Positions 35,038 to 44,456 of a stretch of DNA of 64,000 nt are shown here, piece after piece. This DNA is from Vibrio sp. RE88 (GTDB lineage Bacteria; Pseudomonadota; Gammaproteobacteria; Enterobacterales; Vibrionaceae): assembly GCF_013113835.1 (NCBI RefSeq), contig NZ_VTYQ01000013.1:62001-126000 (forward strand). Direction: 5' to 3'. The notes under the pieces were generated by a model. That model was given only the letters and a program-made list of their open reading frames with translations, was not told where the DNA came from and did no database searches. Numbering within the stretch: the first letter of the stretch is position 1; every line of letters begins with the position of its first letter. The position numbers were made by a program, and so were the translations under genes.

Positions 35038-35581
35038 ACATAACGGTTTTTCGTTATTGGAGATGGTGATTGTGATTGTGCTTATTGGCATCGCGATTAG
35101 TGGTGTGTCGATTGCGCTATTTCCTAAAGGTAAGCAAAGTGCAGAGCAGGTATCGTCGGTTAAAGCGGCGGAGTTAGGTCGTGCGGTATTGGACGAAGTA
35201 TTAGGTCGTAATTTTGATCAGAACTCGGGGCCGAATGGCGGTTTACCCGAATGTGTCATCGTTGCCGCCGTCGGCCGAGATTTATGTACTGATGCTGCTA
35301 GCCTCGGCCCAGACTCTGGAGAGACAAGTAAAACGCTGTACAACGATGTGGATGACTTTGATGGTCTCAACGGTGCCGTCCAAGATGTGCTGGGGGCGGA
35401 TATCAGTGCTGAATATCAAGGTTATAACGTCGCCATCATTGTCTTCTATGAGCAGGACGTCAGTGGAACCATGCAAGGCATAGAATCGTCCACCATGACA
35501 CACTATAAGCGAATTACCGTCACAATTACTGATCGACAGGGAAACACATATCCATTTGCAGCGACAAAAGGAAATTTTTGA
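35015..35581 (+). CDS. mshD: MSHA minor pilin MshD
   Basis: A 188-residue pilin-like protein with cleavage site Asn-Gly before Phe-Ser-Leu-Leu-Glu-Met and a hydrophobic helix. The start is probably TTG at 35015, eight bases after AGAAGG; a GTG at 35006 in the same frame lacks a spaced site. The start lies inside mshC (overlap about 23 bases) and the stop TGA overlaps the mshO ATG, so translation is coupled. Confidence 0.86.
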   Translation: MRTRQAAKHNGFSLLEMVIVIVLIGIAISGVSIALFPKGKQSAEQVSSVKAAELGRAVLDEVLGRNFDQNSGPNGGLPECVIVAAVGRDLCTDAASLGPDSGETSKTLYNDVDDFDGLNGAVQDVLGADISAEYQGYNVAIIVFYEQDVSGTMQGIESSTMTHYKRITVTITDRQGNTYPFAATKGNF

Positions 35582-36354
35582 TGCGCGGTTTTACTCTGAT
35601 TGAAATGGTTGTTTCCATTACTTTGTTAGGTATTGTTGGACTGTTTGTCGGCGAAGTGGTGCGTCAATCATTGGTGCTGTACTCAGATTCATCAAATCGT
35701 GAAGCCTTAATTCAGCAAGGGCGCTTTGCCACTGAAAGGTTACGTCGAGAAATTCGTGAAGCGATTCCAAATAGCGTAGTGGTAGCGAATAACTGCATTG
35801 AAATTCTACCGATAACGAACAGTGCCATATATATGGATCTTCCTACGGCTTCATCGGCTTCTTCGTCAATCAGAGTGCTCCCAGTGGTGAAAAGTATTGC
35901 TGCGGGCGAACGTATTGTGGTGTACCCAACCGATAGTACTGAACTGAGAGAAGATGTAGATGGTTCAGGCCAAACCGCTCAAGTCAGTACCACTGTCGAT
36001 TTCGCTGCCAGTGGTGCGATGACGTCTATGGTGGATGTTGACCTGACAGTGAGCACCGGTTTTACGACATTGAGCCCAGCAGACCGTCTTTATTTCTACC
36101 GAGAGCCAGTCGCATTTTGCTTAGTTGGTAATGAGCTACTGCGGTATTCCGGCTATGATCTAGATAGAGCGACTTTAACTCCAGCATTATTAGGTACTGG
36201 TGTTAGGGTGGCTGGAAACCTTAATCAGGTCAATTTTGTTGTCGCAGATCCACAGTTGCAACGTAATGGCCTGGTCAAAATGGAGCTGACCTTCGTCGGT
36301 AATGGAGAGCAGGTTAGATTTGATCATGACGCACTTATCTACAACACGCCGTAG
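35581..36354 (+). CDS. mshO: MSHA minor pilin MshO
   Basis: A 257-residue pilin-like protein with a very short leader Met-Arg-Gly cut before Phe-Thr-Leu-Ile-Glu-Met, then a hydrophobic helix, like the PilW/GspJ group. The ATG at 35581 overlaps the mshD stop (TGATG); a TTG just before is not needed. It is a probable minor pilin of the fibre tip. Confidence 0.88.
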   Translation: MRGFTLIEMVVSITLLGIVGLFVGEVVRQSLVLYSDSSNREALIQQGRFATERLRREIREAIPNSVVVANNCIEILPITNSAIYMDLPTASSASSSIRVLPVVKSIAAGERIVVYPTDSTELREDVDGSGQTAQVSTTVDFAASGAMTSMVDVDLTVSTGFTTLSPADRLYFYREPVAFCLVGNELLRYSGYDLDRATLTPALLGTGVRVAGNLNQVNFVVADPQLQRNGLVKMELTFVGNGEQVRFDHDALIYNTP

Positions 36355-36754
36355 GCAGCAAGGGAGCGGTTTGCTGCTGGTCATTTTCATCATTGTTGTA
36401 GTGGTGGGGTTTATCGCGGCGATTGCCAATCGAAACCAAGAACGCAGTAGTGATCAACTGATTGCTGCGGTGATTGGAACAAGAGCGGAAATGGCCGCAC
36501 GCTCTGCAGCTCAGATAGAGATCAGTCGCTTCTATCAAACCGATACAGATGGCAGCTGTCAGCTTGGTGCTCAACAAACTATTAACTTTAACGGAGTCGG
36601 TTTATCTCAATGTTCGGCGTCGGTTACCTGTACCTCTTTGGGTACATTGGATAACAATGTTGAGGTGTTTCAATTAGTTTCCACTGGAAGTTGCGTGGTT
36701 GGAGATTGGCAATTGCAAAGAGTGATAGAAGTTGGAGTGCGAAATGATGCCTAG
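36326..36754 (+). CDS. mshP: MSHA protein MshP (PilX-like)
   Basis: A 142-residue protein whose N-terminus has a positively charged leader, Gln-Gly-Ser-Gly, and then a hydrophobic helix (about residues 16-35). The +5 Glu of ordinary pilins is missing, as in PilX/GspK-type tip subunits. The ATG at 36326 lies within mshO (29-base overlap), and mshQ starts within its 3' end. The start has only a weak ribosome site, so coupling with mshO is likely. Confidence 0.82.
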   Translation: MTHLSTTRRRQQGSGLLLVIFIIVVVVGFIAAIANRNQERSSDQLIAAVIGTRAEMAARSAAQIEISRFYQTDTDGSCQLGAQQTINFNGVGLSQCSASVTCTSLGTLDNNVEVFQLVSTGSCVVGDWQLQRVIEVGVRNDA

Positions 36755-39700
36755 GTTGATTTTAATCTTAGTAGCCGTGTTGGCTACTCCAACTTTTGCT
36801 CAAGAGTATGTCCTATCTGAGACTCCCTCTGAGCGTATCTTCCCCCCGTGTTCGGGGAGTTGGTCTGCGACATTTGGCTCTGGCACGGATACATATACGT
36901 GTCAAAGCGGTAAAGTCACTTTATCTTCTAATGACACCATTCGCGCTACCGATAATTCGATATTAGACGCCGATGATGGCTTTAGTTTCGATGGTGGTAA
37001 CACGGTCGGTAATGCTACTTATACCATTGACCTTGAAGCAAGCTATGGCTCATTCGATTGGTCAGAAAGTAACAATAAGCTTTATGGGCGCTTTGATGCC
37101 AACAGCAGTGCAGTGTCGCTTAAAGATGTTGAAATGACCGGTGGGATTATCACTGGCGGTGATGTGGTTCTTGAAGACAGTAACATCGGTGGTGCAGTTC
37201 GTTCGAATAACAATAAAGTTGAGCTTAAAGGGACAGAAGTCACGGGCAGTGTTTATGCCAATGGTGATATCAATATTGAAGAATCTTCTAAAGTCACAGG
37301 CAGCGTGACGACTCCAAATAATAAAGTGACAGTAAAGGATTCTGAAGTTACTGGCGATATAACTTCTAATGGTGATATTACCATTGAAGATTCCAGTATC
37401 GTCGGTGACTTAACCACACCTAACAATAAAGTCATCGTTAAGGATTCAGACGTTTATGGTGATGTGAGCGCTAATGGTGAAATTACGATTGAAGATTCTG
37501 TTGTTATTGGTGACCTGACTAGCACCAACAACCATATTAAGCTCGAAGACGGATCGGAAATTGTCGGGGACGTGACAGCTGGGCAACCCAACTGGGGAAC
37601 AGTATTTGTCAATGATGGCAGTACAGTAGAAGGCACCTGTTTGTACCAAGAATCTCCAGCGAATTCTTGTGGAGTCGACCCTTTGCCTGACCCTGTGGCT
37701 AAATATCATCTTGAGGAATCTACTTGGAGTGGTACCGCTAACGAAGTCAAAGATGAGTCGGGTAACAATTTACACGGCCGGGCGATTAACGGTGCTTTAA
37801 CGGCGACATCAACGCCAGCTCTACCTGCGATTGATAGCCTAGGTACTTGTGGCTATGGCTATTTTGAACATGACAACAACCAATATGTTGAAGTAGCTGA
37901 CAACAGTTTACTGGATATTGGCAGTAGGTTGACCGTGTCAGCTTGGATATATCCAACCAGCTCTCCAAACTCAGGAGGCCTGCACAGCATTATTTCTAAA
38001 GACACCAATTTTGAATTCCACTTGGATAGTAATCGTCGCTTGTTCTGGTGGTGGCAAGAAAGCAATGGTACCACGCGCACATTAACGAGTACTGTACAAA
38101 TTCCTTTGAACGAATGGACTTTCGTTACTATTCGTTATCGAAATCAAAATACACGCGCGCAGATTTATATCAATGGTGAACGCAAAGGAGCTTACAGCTC
38201 CAATTTAAATCGCCAACTCCGTACAAATTCAAACCCACTACAGATTGGTCAGGATCAAAACGTATCTGGCCGAGCATTTGATGGCGCTATCGATGAAGTT
38301 CAGATTTTTGATCAGTATTTAACGCCTCAACAGATACGCCAGCTCTATCGTCAGCGTCATACCTGTAGCAATACACCAACATTGCAGTGTTTTAGTGATG
38401 ATTTTAGCTCAGGTTCCCTTTCTAACCTCTGGGTGACGTCGACCAGTAGCGGGTCTTTCCAACCAGGCATTGTCAGTAGTCGCTTACGCTTTACCCAAGC
38501 GGTGCAAAATCAGGCGACTTCGTCAACTTATCAGCGTCTATTCCCCGCCAAAGACAACTTGGTTGAAATAGAGTTTGATCATTTTGCCTACAACGGTTCA
38601 GGTGCGGATGGTATTGGTGTTGTGCTTTCAGACGCATTGGTTACTCCAAGAGCAGGCGCATTTGGTGGGCCTCTAGGTTATGGCTTTAAACCTAATGAGT
38701 CCGGATTTGCTGGTGGTTGGCTCGGTGTGGGTATTGATGAATATGGTAACTTCTCCAATGAAGGCGGGCAGGGTAGTGACCCAGGACGGCGACGCCAGTC
38801 GGTAGCATTGCGTGGTTCCGGCGTGGATGAAACGGGCTATCGTTATCTAGCTGGTGCGTGTAACAATGGCCAAACTAACCAGAATGGTAACTGTTTGTCG
38901 CCAACAGTTGATAACAATAATTCTGGTGCGGTGCATCGTTATAAGATCGTGGTGGATTCTCGGATCACAAATGAATCGCAGGTGGAAATTTCACGTAAGA
39001 TCGGTAACGGTAGCTGGCAGTCTATTGTCGGGCCAATCAATGTCTTAGATAGTCAATACAACCAAGCTGCGGTGCCAGATGACTTCTTGCTCTCAATTAC
39101 AGGTTCTACCGGCAGTGTGACCAATATCCACGAGATTGATAACTTCCAGGTTTGTGCGCTGCAATCACGCCCTATAGAAGATCAAATCGATCATTTTCGT
39201 CTGACGCATTCTGGCCAAGAGCCGACTTGTAACGCAGAAGAGGTCACCATCACCGCATGTACAAACTCAAGTTGTACAGAGCAGTATCAGGGTTCTGTCA
39301 CGGCAACGTTGTCGCCAGCGACGGTCTCTGGAGGAGGGGGATGGGTAGGCGGAAACGTGAAAACTTTCTCTGGCGGCTCAGGGACTTTCTCTATCAGAAA
39401 GAACCAGCCGGGGACTTTAACCTTGGGTGTGACGGGCTCTACACCTCCTGCGAGACCATTCTCGACCAACTTATGTGACGACGGTAGTGGTTTCAGTGCA
39501 GACAACTGTGATGTGGTTTTTTCTGATAGTGGCTTTGTGATTGATGTACCTGACAAGTATGCTGCTGAGTCTGTCACTGCTACGATTAAAGCCGTTAAAC
39601 AGGGTGATAGCGCCACTCAGTGTGTACCTAGCTTTGCCAATGTGACCAAGAGTGTTGACCTTTGGAGTCAATATCTTGACCCAGTCGCTGGTGTAGATCT

Positions 39701-41249
39701 GATTGGTAACCCTAAGGTTTCCGTAGAGAGCACAGAGATTGGAACTAGTGAGGCTGGGTCAACCAACTTCAATCTGGCCTTTGATAGCAGCGGTCAAGCT
39801 TCTGTTGCGCTTAATTATGATGATGCGGGGCACATGCAGCTCAATGCAAAATTTAATGGTACTGGCGATGAGCAAGGATTAGAGCTAACCGGAAGTTCAA
39901 ATTTTGTTAGTTTTCCGAAGTACCTGACCGCAACGGCTGAAAATACGTCTGGTGGAACAGGTATTTGTAGCAGCGCTGACACTAGCTGTAGTGTTTTCGC
40001 CAAAGCAGGAGGGAACTTTACTCTTAAGGTGACGGCTTATAATCAAGATGATGAAGTGGCACCTAACTACAAGCACAGTGGGATGACACTCGGACATAGT
40101 CTGGTTGAACCTTCAACAGGTAGTGCAGGGAGTGTCAGCGCCACCTCTTACAACCATGTTCCGATTTTGAATGGCACCAATAGTGTTACGCAATCGGTCT
40201 CTGAAGTTGGGGTGTTTAATTTTACCGCCACTCCGCCAAGTTCGTTCTATGGTAAATCTACTAAGGCCATTACTTTAGGTTCTACGGGGAATATCGGGCG
40301 CTTTACTCCGGCGTATTTTGAGCTTCCGGCGACGTCTACTGATATTCTGAATACACCAGTGCTGCTGGGGGCTTGTTCTCAATCACCGAAGTTTAGCTAC
40401 ATTGGCCAATCTTTTGGTTATTCAACTAACCCTGTGTTGACGCTAAATCCTAGAGCCGCTGGTGGCTCACCTATTGTTAACTATGTTATCGGTGATTGGT
40501 GGCGCTACAGTAATAACTGGGGAAGCCGCAACTACATTGCAGATAATGGTCTGACGATGGCTCTCGACACTGACGCCTCACCGAGTGTGACAAGAACACC
40601 TGCGACAGGCAGTACCATGGTGTTAGAAAATGAGATGATTTTGTACACCAAGGAAACGACGCCAATCAATCCTTTCACTGCTAGCTTCCAGCTGGTATTA
40701 ACTGCGAGTGATGTGACTGATTCCGATGGCGTTTGTTTGAAGTCCAATGATTCAGGTGCTTGCCAAGGTATCAACTTTGATGACGTGGACGGAACGATGG
40801 CCCTTCGTTGGGGGCGTTTGCTTATCAATGACACTTATGGCTCTGAGATAGCTACGGTGAGGCAGAGAGTGGAATTGCAACACTATCAAAGCAATCGCTT
40901 TGAAACCAATACCGATGACTCATGCACCAGCTTTGGGGCTATTGGGAACTTTGTATTCACATCAGGGGAATATACGGTTGTAACTAACGGTAGCCCTACT
41001 CAGCCAGAGGTCAATGCGTCACTAGTTTCTGCTACCGCGAGCAGTGGAGAATCTTGGATAGAGTTCACTCCACCTGGGGCTGGCAGTACTGGAACGATTA
41101 CAACTTCTCTCAATGTGAATTCTTTGTTTCCTTGGCTACGAGATGATGAAGATGGCAATGGTGGTTTTGAAAATTCCACTTCAGGACTGACACAATTTGG
41201 TCTATACCGAGGGAGTGATCGGGTCATTTGGTGGAGCGAACAGAATTAG
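36744..41249 (+). CDS. mshQ: MshQ, large secreted multidomain MSHA protein
   Basis: A 1501-residue protein. The start at ATG 36744 (GGAG six bases upstream) gives a signal peptide ending near Thr-Phe-Ala. Visible parts: a beta-helix-like repeat region at about residues 125-300 with a 35-residue period (Lys-Val-x-Val-Lys-Asp-Ser-(Glu/Asp)-Val-x-Gly-Asp); a LamG/concanavalin-like domain at about 315-540 (Tyr-Phe-Glu-His-Asp-Asn-Asn-Gln-Tyr-Val-Glu-Val); a second lectin-like domain at about 550-800 (Gly-Ala-Asp-Gly-Ile-Gly-Val-Val-Leu); and a long Cys-containing C-terminal region, probably DUF6701. It is the last gene of the locus. The domains suggest a secreted or tip-borne glycan-binding protein; this is inference. 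Confidence 0.85.
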   Translation: MMPRLILILVAVLATPTFAQEYVLSETPSERIFPPCSGSWSATFGSGTDTYTCQSGKVTLSSNDTIRATDNSILDADDGFSFDGGNTVGNATYTIDLEASYGSFDWSESNNKLYGRFDANSSAVSLKDVEMTGGIITGGDVVLEDSNIGGAVRSNNNKVELKGTEVTGSVYANGDINIEESSKVTGSVTTPNNKVTVKDSEVTGDITSNGDITIEDSSIVGDLTTPNNKVIVKDSDVYGDVSANGEITIEDSVVIGDLTSTNNHIKLEDGSEIVGDVTAGQPNWGTVFVNDGSTVEGTCLYQESPANSCGVDPLPDPVAKYHLEESTWSGTANEVKDESGNNLHGRAINGALTATSTPALPAIDSLGTCGYGYFEHDNNQYVEVADNSLLDIGSRLTVSAWIYPTSSPNSGGLHSIISKDTNFEFHLDSNRRLFWWWQESNGTTRTLTSTVQIPLNEWTFVTIRYRNQNTRAQIYINGERKGAYSSNLNRQLRTNSNPLQIGQDQNVSGRAFDGAIDEVQIFDQYLTPQQIRQLYRQRHTCSNTPTLQCFSDDFSSGSLSNLWVTSTSSGSFQPGIVSSRLRFTQAVQNQATSSTYQRLFPAKDNLVEIEFDHFAYNGSGADGIGVVLSDALVTPRAGAFGGPLGYGFKPNESGFAGGWLGVGIDEYGNFSNEGGQGSDPGRRRQSVALRGSGVDETGYRYLAGACNNGQTNQNGNCLSPTVDNNNSGAVHRYKIVVDSRITNESQVEISRKIGNGSWQSIVGPINVLDSQYNQAAVPDDFLLSITGSTGSVTNIHEIDNFQVCALQSRPIEDQIDHFRLTHSGQEPTCNAEEVTITACTNSSCTEQYQGSVTATLSPATVSGGGGWVGGNVKTFSGGSGTFSIRKNQPGTLTLGVTGSTPPARPFSTNLCDDGSGFSADNCDVVFSDSGFVIDVPDKYAAESVTATIKAVKQGDSATQCVPSFANVTKSVDLWSQYLDPVAGVDLIGNPKVSVESTEIGTSEAGSTNFNLAFDSSGQASVALNYDDAGHMQLNAKFNGTGDEQGLELTGSSNFVSFPKYLTATAENTSGGTGICSSADTSCSVFAKAGGNFTLKVTAYNQDDEVAPNYKHSGMTLGHSLVEPSTGSAGSVSATSYNHVPILNGTNSVTQSVSEVGVFNFTATPPSSFYGKSTKAITLGSTGNIGRFTPAYFELPATSTDILNTPVLLGACSQSPKFSYIGQSFGYSTNPVLTLNPRAAGGSPIVNYVIGDWWRYSNNWGSRNYIADNGLTMALDTDASPSVTRTPATGSTMVLENEMILYTKETTPINPFTASFQLVLTASDVTDSDGVCLKSNDSGACQGINFDDVDGTMALRWGRLLINDTYGSEIATVRQRVELQHYQSNRFETNTDDSCTSFGAIGNFVFTSGEYTVVTNGSPTQPEVNASLVSATASSGESWIEFTPPGAGSTGTITTSLNVNSLFPWLRDDEDGNGGFENSTSGLTQFGLYRGSDRVIWWSEQN
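37120..37640 (+). repeat. in-frame tandem repeats in mshQ (about 105 bp period)
   Basis: Near-identical segments with AATAAAGT...AAGGATTC recur 105 bases apart (for example from 37321 and 37426), encoding a 35-residue beta-helix-like unit that itself contains two half-repeats. It is degenerate outside the central copies. Confidence 0.75.
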
Positions 41250-41321
41250 AGACAACGAGATTTTTTCGACTTTCGTTAGGAATCTGTTAGAAATTGCGGG
41301 TTTCAGCCCATGTTTATAGTT

Positions 41322-41350
41322 CAATGCCTTGCTGATACGGCAAGGCATTG
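41322..41350 (+). other. 11-bp perfect hairpin in the mreB leader
   Basis: CAATGCCTTGC (41322-41332) pairs with 41340-41350 around a 7-base loop. No T run follows, so it is not a classic terminator. It sits 73 bases after mshQ and 53 before mreB. Confidence 0.6.
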
Positions 41351-41403
41351 GTACATTTAGTGCAATTTTCTATCTTCTAATTCTTTCAGGACGAGCGAAG
41401 AAT

Positions 41404-42447
41404 ATGTTCAAAAAACTTCGTGGCATATTTTCTAATGATCTATCAATCGATTTAGGTACTGCCAACACTCTTATCTACGTCAAGGGACAGGGTATTGTCC
41501 TAGACGAGCCTTCAGTAGTCGCTATCCGTCAGGATCGTAACAGAGCAGGCAAAAGTGTCGCTGCTGTCGGCCATGCCGCAAAACAAATGCTGGGTCGTAC
41601 TCCAGGTAACATCTCGGCAATTCGTCCTATGAAAGACGGTGTGATTGCAGACTTCTACGTTACCGAAAAAATGCTGCAACACTTCATTAAGCAAGTGCAT
41701 GACAACAGTGTTCTTAAGCCAAGCCCTCGTGTTTTGGTATGTGTACCTTGTGGCTCAACTCAGGTTGAGCGTCGTGCTATTCGTGAGTCTGCACTTGGTG
41801 CTGGTGCGCGTGAAGTGTATTTGATCGATGAGCCAATGGCTGCAGCAATCGGTGCTGGCCTACGTGTTTCTGAGCCTACCGGTTCTATGGTCGTTGATAT
41901 AGGTGGTGGTACTACGGAAGTCGCGGTTATCTCGCTAAACGGCGTGGTTTACTCATCTTCAGTACGTATTGGTGGTGACCGCTTTGATGAAGCGATCATC
42001 AACTATGTTCGTCGTAACTACGGCAGTTTGATTGGTGAAGCAACAGCTGAAAAGATCAAACACGAGATTGGTTCTGCTTACCCAGGTGATGAAGTTGAAG
42101 AAATTGAAGTACGTGGCCGTAACCTTGCTGAAGGTGTACCGCGTAGCTTTAGCCTAAATTCCAATGAAATCCTTGAAGCGCTGCAAGAGCCACTGACTGG
42201 TATCGTTTCAGCTGTGATGGTTGCGCTGGAACAATGTCCACCAGAACTTGCGTCTGATATTTCAGAAAACGGTATGGTTCTTACAGGTGGCGGCGCGCTA
42301 TTGAAAGATCTTGATCGTCTTCTAACGGAAGAAACTGGTATTCCAGTGGTTATCGCGGAAGATCCACTGACATGTGTAGCACGTGGCGGCGGTAAAGCTC
42401 TAGAAATGATCGACATGCACGGTGGCGATCTATTCAGCGAAGAATAA
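41404..42447 (+). CDS. mreB: rod shape-determining protein MreB
   Basis: Bacterial actin homologue, 347 residues. It begins Met-Phe-Lys-Lys-Leu-Arg-Gly with an amphipathic membrane-binding start and has the ATP phosphate motifs Asp-Leu-Gly-Thr-Ala-Asn-Thr (about residues 15-21) and Asp-Ile-Gly-Gly-Gly-Thr-Thr-Glu. It forms filaments under the inner membrane that guide elongation. A longer frame starts at 41329, but 41404 gives the conserved N-terminus and is preceded by GGACGAGCGAAG. It heads mreBCD. Confidence 0.97.
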   Translation: MFKKLRGIFSNDLSIDLGTANTLIYVKGQGIVLDEPSVVAIRQDRNRAGKSVAAVGHAAKQMLGRTPGNISAIRPMKDGVIADFYVTEKMLQHFIKQVHDNSVLKPSPRVLVCVPCGSTQVERRAIRESALGAGAREVYLIDEPMAAAIGAGLRVSEPTGSMVVDIGGGTTEVAVISLNGVVYSSSVRIGGDRFDEAIINYVRRNYGSLIGEATAEKIKHEIGSAYPGDEVEEIEVRGRNLAEGVPRSFSLNSNEILEALQEPLTGIVSAVMVALEQCPPELASDISENGMVLTGGGALLKDLDRLLTEETGIPVVIAEDPLTCVARGGGKALEMIDMHGGDLFSEE

Positions 42448-42455
42448 TCGAATTG

Positions 42456-42480
42456 GCCTAGCAAATCGCTAGGCTATTTC
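42456..42480 (+). terminator. weak hairpin between mreB and mreC
   Basis: A 7-bp stem (42456-42462 with 42468-42474), loop of 5, followed by TATTTC. The T run is short, so partial termination is the most it could do, letting mreB be made in excess over mreCD. Confidence 0.5.
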
Positions 42481-42504
42481 GAGCGATTAAGGAACTCATA
42501 CTCA

Positions 42505-43392
42505 ATGAAGCCGATTTTTGGCCGAGGACCTTCACTTCAATTACGCCTGTTTTTCGCAGTCATTATATCAGCCAGCCTTATGCTGGCTGATAGTCGTTTA
42601 GGCGCATTTGCTCAGGTACGTTACTTACTCAACAGCATGGTCGCCCCGATTCAGTATTTGGCTGATGTCCCTCGCACCATGTTTGATGGGGTCTATGAGC
42701 GCTTCAATATTCGCAAAGACTTTATGGAGAGCAACCATCAGCTTAAGCGTGAAATCTTGCGCCTGAAGAATGATATGTTGCTGTTGGATCAGTATCGCGA
42801 AGAAAACCAGCGCCTGCGTAAACTGCTGGGTTCCTCGTTTGTACGAGATGAGCGCAAAGTAGTCACTGAAGTGATGGCCGTGGATACATCACCATATCGT
42901 CAGCAAGTAGTCATTGATAAAGGCCAAATAGATGGCGTTTATGTCGGCCAGCCTGTGGCGAACGAAAAAGGGATTGTTGGTCAGGTAACCTTTGTTTCCG
43001 CCCACAACAGCCGTGTGCTGCTACTTACAGATAGCCAGAGTGCTATCCCTGTTCAGGTGATTCGTAATGACATCCGTGTTATCGCGTCAGGCAACAGCAA
43101 GATAGACAGAATCAACTTAGATCATATTCCGATCAGTCTTGATATTCAGGAAGATGATCTGCTGGTTACTTCCGGATTGGGGGGAGTGTACCCAGAAGGC
43201 TATCCAGTGGCGCACGTAGTGAATGTTGTCCGCGATACTGCGCGTGAATTCGCAGCGATAGAAGCTGAACCAGTCGTCGATTTTGAACGCCTGCGTTATC
43301 TACTTCTCATCTGGCCAAATGACTCTCGTCAGGACAAGATTCAACAGGCATTACCAAGTAATATGCAAGAGGTAAACGGTAATGGCGAATAG
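42505..43392 (+). CDS. mreC: rod shape-determining protein MreC
   Basis: A 295-residue bitopic inner-membrane protein: N-terminal membrane segment (about residues 10-35), a coiled coil (about 65-110, with Leu heptads and Arg-Glu-Glu-Asn-Gln-Arg-Leu) and a periplasmic beta domain. It links MreB filaments to periplasmic cell-wall synthases. It overlaps mreD by 11 bases. Confidence 0.95.
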   Translation: MKPIFGRGPSLQLRLFFAVIISASLMLADSRLGAFAQVRYLLNSMVAPIQYLADVPRTMFDGVYERFNIRKDFMESNHQLKREILRLKNDMLLLDQYREENQRLRKLLGSSFVRDERKVVTEVMAVDTSPYRQQVVIDKGQIDGVYVGQPVANEKGIVGQVTFVSAHNSRVLLLTDSQSAIPVQVIRNDIRVIASGNSKIDRINLDHIPISLDIQEDDLLVTSGLGGVYPEGYPVAHVVNVVRDTAREFAAIEAEPVVDFERLRYLLLIWPNDSRQDKIQQALPSNMQEVNGNGE

Positions 43393-43870
43393 TGTGTTCA
43401 AAGGCAAGATGGTTATTGTCTTTTCGTTTTTAATAGCCTTGACCCTTCAGACCATTCCATGGCCTGGTGTATTGGATGTACTAAGACCTTCTTGGCTGTT
43501 TCTGGTGGTCTGTTACTGGGTGCTGGCATTGCCACATCGAGTCAATGTCGGTACTGCTTTGATACTGGGCTTACTGTGGGACTTATTGCTTGGTTCCACC
43601 TTGGGTATCCGTGGCATGATGATGTCGATTGTCGTTTACCTCGTGGCACTTAATTTCTTGGTGCTGAGGAATATGGCCCTTTGGCAGCAAGCGATGCTGA
43701 TCGGCTTACTGTCTATGGTTTTGGATGTTCTGATTTTCTCAGGTGAATATCTGATACAGGACATTACATTTAATCTGCTGTCTCTGTGGAGTGGCTTGAT
43801 AAACTGCATTCTGTGGCCGTGGCTGTTCCTATTGATGCGTAGAGTCAGACGACATTGGCATGTAAGGTAA
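43382..43870 (+). CDS. mreD: rod shape-determining protein MreD
   Basis: A 162-residue polytopic inner-membrane protein with about five hydrophobic helices, containing Leu-Leu-Trp-Asp-Leu-Leu-Leu-Gly (about residues 64-71) as in MreD proteins. It is a partner of MreC in the elongasome. The start overlaps mreC and its stop touches maf. Confidence 0.93.
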   Translation: MANSVFKGKMVIVFSFLIALTLQTIPWPGVLDVLRPSWLFLVVCYWVLALPHRVNVGTALILGLLWDLLLGSTLGIRGMMMSIVVYLVALNFLVLRNMALWQQAMLIGLLSMVLDVLIFSGEYLIQDITFNLLSLWSGLINCILWPWLFLLMRRVRRHWHVR

Positions 43871-43873
43871 TTG

Positions 43874-44434
43874 ATGATGAAAAAGTTGGTGTTGGCGTCA
43901 GGTTCACCGAGACGCAAAGAACTGCTATCACAATTGGGTCATTCATTTACTGTTATTCGAACTGATGTCGAAGAAAGTCAATCGTCAGATGAGAATCCAA
44001 AGCAGTACGTCGCACGCCTGTCTAAAGATAAAGCGTTAGCAGGGTTAGCGCTTGCAAGTGAAGCTGTCGTTATTGGCTCAGATACCATCGTTGTTTGTGA
44101 TAACACCGTTCTGGAAAAGCCTGACGATCTGGAACATGCTAAACAGATGCTGATGTCGCTGTCAGATCGCTGCCATCAGGTGATGACAGCAGTGACAGTG
44201 GTCAATAAAGAACAACAAGAAACTGTAGTGGTGACTACAGACGTATGGTTTAAACCTTTGTCAGAAAACGAGATAGAACAATATTGGCATACGGGTGAAC
44301 CATGCGACAAAGCTGGTAGCTATGGAATCCAGGGTATTGGAGGCCGTTTCGTAACGCGTATTGAGGGCAGCTATCATGCTGTGGTAGGCCTCCCATTATT
44401 CGAAACGGACCAGCTCTTGCACAAATTCTTATAA
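43874..44434 (+). CDS. maf: Maf-type nucleoside triphosphate pyrophosphatase (YhdE)
   Basis: A 186-residue Maf protein beginning Met-Met-Lys-Lys-Leu-Val-Leu-Ala-Ser-Gly-Ser-Pro-Arg-Arg-Lys-Glu-Leu-Leu, the family phosphate motif. The position after mreD matches YhdE, which hydrolyses dTTP/UTP and related nucleotides. Start may be 43874 or 43877 (two adjacent ATGs); AAGG lies at 43864-43867. It is coupled to mreD. Confidence 0.92.
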   Translation: MMKKLVLASGSPRRKELLSQLGHSFTVIRTDVEESQSSDENPKQYVARLSKDKALAGLALASEAVVIGSDTIVVCDNTVLEKPDDLEHAKQMLMSLSDRCHQVMTAVTVVNKEQQETVVVTTDVWFKPLSENEIEQYWHTGEPCDKAGSYGIQGIGGRFVTRIEGSYHAVVGLPLFETDQLLHKFL

Positions 44435-44456
44435 TTTAAAATTTTGAGGTGCGCCG

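Noticed and set aside
37120..37640. Regular repeats that might suggest a CRISPR array
   Set aside because: The repeats are in frame inside mshQ, vary in sequence, have no unique spacers and encode a beta-helix-like unit.
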